The notes below the pieces were generated by a model that made no database searches, had not been told where the DNA came from, and saw only the letters and a list, made by a program, of their open reading frames with translations. This document shows positions 59,121 to 64,000 of a stretch of 64,000 nucleotides of DNA, piece by piece; positions within the stretch are counted from its first letter, which is position 1, and the number at the start of each line of letters is the position of its first letter. Made by a program: the position numbers and the translations under genes. The stretch is taken from assembly GCF_004345645.1 (NCBI RefSeq), contig NZ_SLWS01000003.1, forward strand, positions 62,001 to 126,000, given 5' to 3'. The DNA is from Actinocrispum wychmicini (GTDB lineage Bacteria > Actinomycetota > Actinomycetes > Mycobacteriales > Pseudonocardiaceae).

Positions 59121-61204
59121 CACTGGTCCGGAGGCTGCAACTGCCCCTGCTGCTGGTGCTCGCGGTGGCCGTCGTGACGATCACCGTGTTGAGCCCGGCG
59201 GGCCCCGGTCAATCCGGCGGGGCCTCGGCCGGCGCGGCGCTCGTCGAGCCGCCGCTGCCGGCCAAGCAGCGGGTTCCTGTCCGGCTGGCGAGCGCGCCGG
59301 CCGGACAGGCCCGGCCGGGGGACCTGGTCGCGTTGCGGCAGCTCGTGATCGCCACCGACACCGACGACTTCGGCCTGGCCACGTGGAAGTCGGTGCTGGA
59401 CGAGATCGGCTCGCCGTACGACGTGCTGCTGGCCGGGAAGGACAAGCTGACCACGGACAAGCTGGTCCGGGCGGACGGTGTCGGCCGTTACGACGCCGTG
59501 CTGCTGACCAACAACGCCCTGCTGCACGCGGACGCGAGCGGCAACTACACCAGCATGTTCGACGACGCGCAATGGCACGTCCTGTGGGACTACGAGCGCG
59601 CGTATCACGTCCGGCAGGTGACGCTGAACGCGTTCCCCGGCGCGACGCCGGAGGACTACTGCCTGCGGTCGCACGGTGAGGGCCCGGTCGGCACCACACC
59701 GGCCCTGCTGGACCAGACCACTTCGGAGGTGTTCGACTATCTCGACCCGCACGCCCGGATCCCGCTCACCCAGTCGTACCTGTACCAGGGCACGCTCACG
59801 AAGTTCTGTCCGGCCGAACCGATCCTGACCTACCAGGGCAACGTGGTGGGTGTGCTGAGCCCGTCGCTGGACGGCCGGGAACGGATCGCGCTCACGTTCT
59901 CCACCGGCCCGGACGCGGTGTCCACCCTGCTGCTCGGCTACGGGCTGGTGCGGTGGGCGACCAAAGGGGTGCTGATCGGCGAGCAAAGGCACTGGTTCAA
60001 CGTGGACGTGGACGACTGGTTCAACGTCACGCTCCGGCAGCTGCCCGACGGCAGCAAGGAGGTGTTCCGGATCAGCGGCCAGGAGGCCGCGTCGATCGCG
60101 GCCCAACAGCGTGACCTGCGGGAGAAGTACCCGCTCGCCAAGGCCTTCACCCTCAACATGCCGTTCAACGGCAGCAGGTTCGACGTGACGGCACCGGACC
60201 GATGCTCCGACGCGGGCACGTCCGACCCGCTCAGCAGCTACACGAAGTGCCTGGTGGACCAGTTCCGGTGGATCAACCACACCGCGACGCACCCGCAGAT
60301 GAACACCACGTCCTACGACGTGAGCCTGGGCGAGATCAAGCGGAACCTGGACGTGGCCGCGACCGGTGGCCTGCCGGTGCCGAAGGTCGTGCTCAAGACC
60401 CCCGAGTACTCCGGGCTGGGGGTGTACAACCCGGATCCGACCTCGCTGGCCGCGCCGACCGACCACGGACTGGCCGCCTCCAACAAGGCCCTGCTGGACG
60501 CCGCGTACGACATGGGCGTGCGGTACGTGGAAGGCAACATGTCGTTCGCCAGCCACCGGCCGGGCTGCTTCAACTGCGGTATCGACCATCCGCTGCGACC
60601 CGGCCTGTTCGTGGTCCCGGACTGGCCGACCAACATCGCGTTCGAGGCCACCACACCGGCCGAGGAGACCACTCTGTACAACGCCGAGTACGGCCGCAAC
60701 GGCACCGCGTCCGACCACGCCAACCACGACCTGGACTACCCCGCGGTGATCGACGCCGAGTCGGACGTCGCGCTGCGGCAGCTGATGGTCGGGTCCTCGT
60801 ACGCGCACACCCTGCACCAGGGCAACCTGCACGAGTACGCGCCCGGCCGGAGCCTGACCTTCGACTGGATCAAGGCCACAGTGGACAAATACTCGTCGTA
60901 CTACGCCGTACCGCTGGAGAACACCGACTGGGTCACGCTGGCCCACTACGTGCAGGCCCGGACGCAGCACTTCGCGCTGTTGGCGGCGCGGAACGACGCG
61001 ATCTGGAACCGGGCGACCAACGCGGTCAGCTACACCCCGGCCGACGACGGTTCCCTGTTCCTGACCGGGATCCAGAGCCGGCCGGCCGATCCGCAGGAGC
61101 AGTGGACGCCGGACTCGAGCGAGATCTACGGCTCGGACACCGTGTCCCAACTCGGCCTGGCGAAAGGCAACGAGGTCGTCGTGATGGCGAGCCCCCGCTC
61201 ATGA
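59117..61204 (+). CDS. Agd3/CE18-like deacetylase, membrane-anchored paralogue
   Basis: A 695-residue paralogue of the preceding protein, collinear over its whole length. It retains NVDVDDWFN and the HxxxH of NHTATHPQMN, and shares NMSFASHRPGCFNCGIDHPL and THTMHQGNLHQY-like HTLHQGNLHEY. Its N terminus has one hydrophobic segment, about residues 8-28 (LPLLLVLAVAVVTITVL), with no clear cleavage site, so it is probably anchored. The pair could work at successive positions, one on the cell surface and one on the released polymer. It overlaps the upstream gene and the PelF-like gene by four bases each. Confidence 0.75.
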   Translation: MTLVRRLQLPLLLVLAVAVVTITVLSPAGPGQSGGASAGAALVEPPLPAKQRVPVRLASAPAGQARPGDLVALRQLVIATDTDDFGLATWKSVLDEIGSPYDVLLAGKDKLTTDKLVRADGVGRYDAVLLTNNALLHADASGNYTSMFDDAQWHVLWDYERAYHVRQVTLNAFPGATPEDYCLRSHGEGPVGTTPALLDQTTSEVFDYLDPHARIPLTQSYLYQGTLTKFCPAEPILTYQGNVVGVLSPSLDGRERIALTFSTGPDAVSTLLLGYGLVRWATKGVLIGEQRHWFNVDVDDWFNVTLRQLPDGSKEVFRISGQEAASIAAQQRDLREKYPLAKAFTLNMPFNGSRFDVTAPDRCSDAGTSDPLSSYTKCLVDQFRWINHTATHPQMNTTSYDVSLGEIKRNLDVAATGGLPVPKVVLKTPEYSGLGVYNPDPTSLAAPTDHGLAASNKALLDAAYDMGVRYVEGNMSFASHRPGCFNCGIDHPLRPGLFVVPDWPTNIAFEATTPAEETTLYNAEYGRNGTASDHANHDLDYPAVIDAESDVALRQLMVGSSYAHTLHQGNLHEYAPGRSLTFDWIKATVDKYSSYYAVPLENTDWVTLAHYVQARTQHFALLAARNDAIWNRATNAVSYTPADDGSLFLTGIQSRPADPQEQWTPDSSEIYGSDTVSQLGLAKGNEVVVMASPRS

Positions 61205-62643
61205 ACATCCGGGAACTACGTCCGGTCAGCGCGGCGACGCGGCTGCCGGCCGACCGTCCACTGCGGATCGTCCTGGTCTCCGAGGGCGCGTACCCGTACC
61301 ACCCCGGCGGTGTCAGCCTGTGGTGCGACCAGTTGGTGCACGGCATGCCGGACTACCGGTTCACCGCGGCCGCGCTGACCGTCGACGGGTTGGAGACGGG
61401 GACGTGGCCGGTGCCGGACAACCTCAACGAGGTCGTCAACATCCCGCTCTGGGGGCGGGAGCCACGCAGGAGATCCCGGCGCGGCAGACGGTTCACCGAC
61501 GTGCACGAAGCGTTATTGCGTTCGTTCATTCCGTACACAGAGGACAGTCCGGACGCGCTGCTCGTGGCGCTGCGGCGGATGTTCGACGAGGGATGCGTGG
61601 GTACGGCACTGGTCTCCAACAAAGGGGTCAGCCGGTTGGTCGAGATCGCGACCGAGGCCTATGGGGACAGCTTCACCCTGCACGACGCGGTGACCGCGGC
61701 GGACCTGATCGAACACATGCTCCGGCCGCTGGACCATCCACCCATCGAGGCCGACGTGCACCACCTGGCCATGAACGGCCTGAGCGCGCTGATCGGGCTG
61801 ACCGCCAAATGGGCGTACGGCACGCCGATGCTGATGTCCGAGCACGGCGTCTACCTGCGTGAGCGGTATCTGGGCATGGTGGACGAGTCGACCACGCACC
61901 CGGTCCGGTTGATGCTGCTGAGTTTCCACCGCGCGCTCGCCGGCGCCGCGTACCGCGCCTGTGACCTGCTCGCGCCGCATTCCAGCTACAACCGCAGATG
62001 GCAGTTGCGCAACGGCGCCGACGAGGCGCGGATGCGGACCATGTACAACGGCATCGATCCCGCGGACTTCCCGGAGGCGCGCGGCGAACCGGACCACCCG
62101 ACGATCGTGTTCGTCGGCCGGATCGACCCGTTGAAGGACCTGCACACGCTGATCCGGGCGTTCCAGATCGTCCGGCGCGAGGTGCCGAACGCCCGGCTGC
62201 GGATGTTCGGGCCGGTGACACTGGTCAACGAGGGGTACTACGCCAGCTGTCTGGCACTGCTGAACGAGTTGGGGCTGACCGACGCGGCGGCGTTCGAAGG
62301 GCGCGTGCCCAGCCAGGTCGACGCCTACCACGCCGGTCATCTCGTGGCGTTGACGAGCGTGTCCGAGGGATTTCCGTTCACTGTCGTGGAGTCGATGTCC
62401 ACCGGACGGCCGCAGGTGTGCACGAACGTGGGCGGCGTTGCCGAGGCTGTGGGCGATGGCGGATTCGTTGTGCCGCCGCGTGACCATGATGCGGTCGCAC
62501 GCGCCTGCGTGAAGCTTCTCACCGACGCCGGGCTGCGGCGCTCGATGGGGCAGGCAGCGCGCCAGCGGGTGCTGGAGAACTTCACGTTACAGCGGTGGAA
62601 CGACGGCTACCGGGCGATCTACACCGAGTTGGCGCTCCGATGA
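61201..62643 (+). CDS. PelF-like GT4 glycosyltransferase
   Basis: A 480-residue cytoplasmic GT-B enzyme. It has the PelF/DUF3492 start VSEGAYPYHPGGVSLWCDQLVHGMPDYRF, the conserved ADVHHLAMNGLSALIGLTAKW and LMSEHGVYLRERYLGMV, then the GT4 half: VFVGRIDPLKDLHTLIRAF and the donor acid loop VSEGFPFTVVESMSTG with the ExxxxxxxE pair. PelF polymerises UDP-GalNAc/GlcNAc in the Pel system. Its coupling to two CE18-like deacetylases and a polytopic membrane protein supports a Pel-like synthase. ATG 61201 overlaps the upstream stop by four bases. Confidence 0.85.
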   Translation: MNIRELRPVSAATRLPADRPLRIVLVSEGAYPYHPGGVSLWCDQLVHGMPDYRFTAAALTVDGLETGTWPVPDNLNEVVNIPLWGREPRRRSRRGRRFTDVHEALLRSFIPYTEDSPDALLVALRRMFDEGCVGTALVSNKGVSRLVEIATEAYGDSFTLHDAVTAADLIEHMLRPLDHPPIEADVHHLAMNGLSALIGLTAKWAYGTPMLMSEHGVYLRERYLGMVDESTTHPVRLMLLSFHRALAGAAYRACDLLAPHSSYNRRWQLRNGADEARMRTMYNGIDPADFPEARGEPDHPTIVFVGRIDPLKDLHTLIRAFQIVRREVPNARLRMFGPVTLVNEGYYASCLALLNELGLTDAAAFEGRVPSQVDAYHAGHLVALTSVSEGFPFTVVESMSTGRPQVCTNVGGVAEAVGDGGFVVPPRDHDAVARACVKLLTDAGLRRSMGQAARQRVLENFTLQRWNDGYRAIYTELALR

Positions 62644-64000
62644 CCGGGGACCTCCCCGCGCTCGTGACCAGGGTGGCGGCTGTCCTGCCGACGCCGGTGG
62701 ACGACCTGCAGGTGGCCGCGATGCTGGAAAGCCAGGGCGTCACCGACCAGGCGGCGGCCGACCAGTACGGAATGGACGACGTGTTCGCCCTGGCGCACGA
62801 GGTGTTCCGGCGCCTGTCGGCGACGGTCGTGACGCGGGCGGTCGAGATCCGGGAAACTGTGCGGAGATCGCCGCACGAGGTGTGTCACGGGCTGCTGTAC
62901 ATGTTGCCCAGCGCGGTGTATCCGGCGGTGTTCATGGCGTTGAGCGGACCGGTCATGGTGCGTGGCATGGTGTTCGCCACCGCGCTGGGCTGGGTGTGGG
63001 GCGCGGGGACGAGCTGGGTGGCGTACCGGCTGCTCGGCTTGGGGCTGGCCGGCCACGCCGGCCGGACACTCCGGTTGTTCGGCCTGGTCGCGATGGGACT
63101 GGGCCTGGTCGGGGCGATTCTGATCGCGTTGGACGACGGTGCCGGCCTATCACTGGTACTGTTCGTACTGGCCCAGACTGGCTTTCAGGCGGCGTCCGGT
63201 GTCCTTGTCTTCTACCGTAAGGAGTTCTGGCTCACCGCGGCGATGATCCCGGCCTGTTTGGCCGGACTGGTGCATCTGGTGTCCCGGTACAACGACGCGT
63301 TGCTCGGTCCGGTATTGTTGTGCGGCACGGTGTCGACCGGGTTGGCGATCGCGCTCGCCTGGCGGGCGAGCTTCGGTGGCAAGCAGACCGACAGCGGGCG
63401 GCGACCCGCGGCGCGCGCGCTCACGCTGGGCGCGTTGCCGTACATGGGATATGCGGCACTGTGCGCGGCTTTCCTGCTGTACACCGATTCTCGGTACGTC
63501 ACGAGCAACCTGGATCTCGCGATCGGCGTGACACCGCTCGTGCTGGGCATGGGCGTGGTCGAATCGAGCGCGCACCGGTTCTTCACCCAGGCTGGCAGGC
63601 TGGTGCGGCGCAGCCGGCTGCCGGCCCAGTTCCGTGGCGAGGTCTGGCGCATCCTGTTGCGGGAGCTCATGGTGTGCCTGCTGTTCCTCGTCGGCATCGG
63701 GCTGGCGTTGCTGGTGCCGCTCGCGTGGTTCGGTGTGCTGACCTCGCGGGGCGCGCTGCTGATCGACGGGCACCTCGTGCTCGGTGGCGCGTTCTTCCTC
63801 GGTTTCGTGCTTGCCAGGCAGGGCGAGATGCGATGGCTCCTGTGGACGGTCGCGGGCGTGCTCGTGGCCAACATCGTGTCGGCCGAGGTGCTGGCCCAGG
63901 ACCTAGCGCCGTACGGCCACGTCCCGATCTTCCTGATGAGCAGTATCGCACTGGTGGTTCTCATGTTGACGGCGCTGCGCACGAGCGTCCGGCAGATCAG
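62640..64000 (+). CDS. Polytopic membrane protein in PelG position, 5' part
   Basis: The frame is open to the right edge (453 codons), so the gene is incomplete. A soluble N-terminal domain of about 80 residues (LPALVTRVAAVLPTPVDDLQVAAML, DQYGMDDVFALAHEVFRRL) is followed by about 11 hydrophobic segments (GLLYMLPSAVYPAVFMALSG, VWGAGTSWVAYRLLGLGLAG, LLFLVGIGLALLVPLAWF, FLMSSIALVVLMLTAL). It has no strong sequence match to PelG that I can see, but polymer export and synthesis by PelF need such a partner. It overlaps PelF by four bases (ATGA). Confidence 0.7.
   Translation, partial: MTGDLPALVTRVAAVLPTPVDDLQVAAMLESQGVTDQAAADQYGMDDVFALAHEVFRRLSATVVTRAVEIRETVRRSPHEVCHGLLYMLPSAVYPAVFMALSGPVMVRGMVFATALGWVWGAGTSWVAYRLLGLGLAGHAGRTLRLFGLVAMGLGLVGAILIALDDGAGLSLVLFVLAQTGFQAASGVLVFYRKEFWLTAAMIPACLAGLVHLVSRYNDALLGPVLLCGTVSTGLAIALAWRASFGGKQTDSGRRPAARALTLGALPYMGYAALCAAFLLYTDSRYVTSNLDLAIGVTPLVLGMGVVESSAHRFFTQAGRLVRRSRLPAQFRGEVWRILLRELMVCLLFLVGIGLALLVPLAWFGVLTSRGALLIDGHLVLGGAFFLGFVLARQGEMRWLLWTVAGVLVANIVSAEVLAQDLAPYGHVPIFLMSSIALVVLMLTALRTSVRQI

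Noticed and set aside
58973..61150. A 725-codon open frame on the minus strand, opposite the second deacetylase
   Set aside because: Its translation is rich in Arg, Gly, Val and His without domain motifs, as expected opposite a GC-rich gene; the plus-strand frame has signal anchor, active-site motifs and coupled starts.

Overview
The window is high-GC DNA with actinobacterial habits throughout: many GTG starts, ATGA/GTGA overlaps between neighbouring genes, probable leaderless promoters, large numbers of TetR/GntR/MarR one-component regulators, secreted hydrolases with Tat/Sec-like leaders, and CebR-type and DasR-type operator sequences. Gene content (lysine 5,6-aminomutase, ECF42 sigma factor with YciI partners, OleA/OleC/OleD-type enzymes, sedolisin, GH18/GH3/GH87-like enzymes) fits a soil actinomycete chromosome, most likely a member of the Pseudonocardiales; the family assignment is inference, not proof. 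No rRNA, tRNA or CRISPR array was seen.

Layout. 1-3.8 kb: the end of a kamDE-type lysine 5,6-aminomutase operon and an OmpR/HK two-component pair. 3.9-7.2 kb: a DUF998 membrane protein, an unusual DMT-transporter/GT4 fusion and a convergent FetB-like permease. 7.3-18.6 kb: mostly exported proteins (beta-helix protein, sedolisin, amidase, GH87-like protein) interrupted by a two-gene unit of an unrecognised 690-residue protein and a Fic-like protein. 18.6-25.5 kb: an ECF42/YciI operon, a decayed XRE regulator with a GNAT enzyme, and a GntR-controlled ALDH/VOC catabolic operon next to a TetR gene. 25.6-27.9 kb: a secreted GH3 enzyme behind a CebR box. 28.3-32.8 kb: an HSP90-like ATPase translationally coupled to a 902-residue TPR-like protein. 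32.8-44 kb: small regulators with their target enzymes (MarR, TetR, GntR), a macrolide-type glycosyltransferase, a threonine-synthase-like enzyme, SDR, FAH, AlaX and a P450.

44-50.2 kb is a tightly coupled six-gene minus-strand operon: DMT exporter, OleA-type thiolase, GT2 glycosyltransferase, P450, OleC-type adenylating enzyme, OleD-type reductase. It has the enzymes to condense two acyl chains, reduce the beta-keto acid and close a beta-lactone, but no OleB decarboxylase, so a decorated beta-lactone product is plausible. The P450 that converges on this operon is a paralogue of the one inside it.

51-64 kb: a chitinase with a DasR-like site, a secreted six-hairpin-type glycosidase behind an 18-bp perfect palindrome, a nucleotidyltransferase gene broken by a 165-bp MITE-like palindrome plus a frameshift, and finally an operon running off the window: two tandem Agd3/CE18-like exported polysaccharide deacetylases, a PelF-like glycosyltransferase and a polytopic membrane protein in the position of PelG. 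This last operon looks like an actinobacterial Pel/galactosaminogalactan-type exopolysaccharide system and, with the beta-lactone operon, is the most interesting content.
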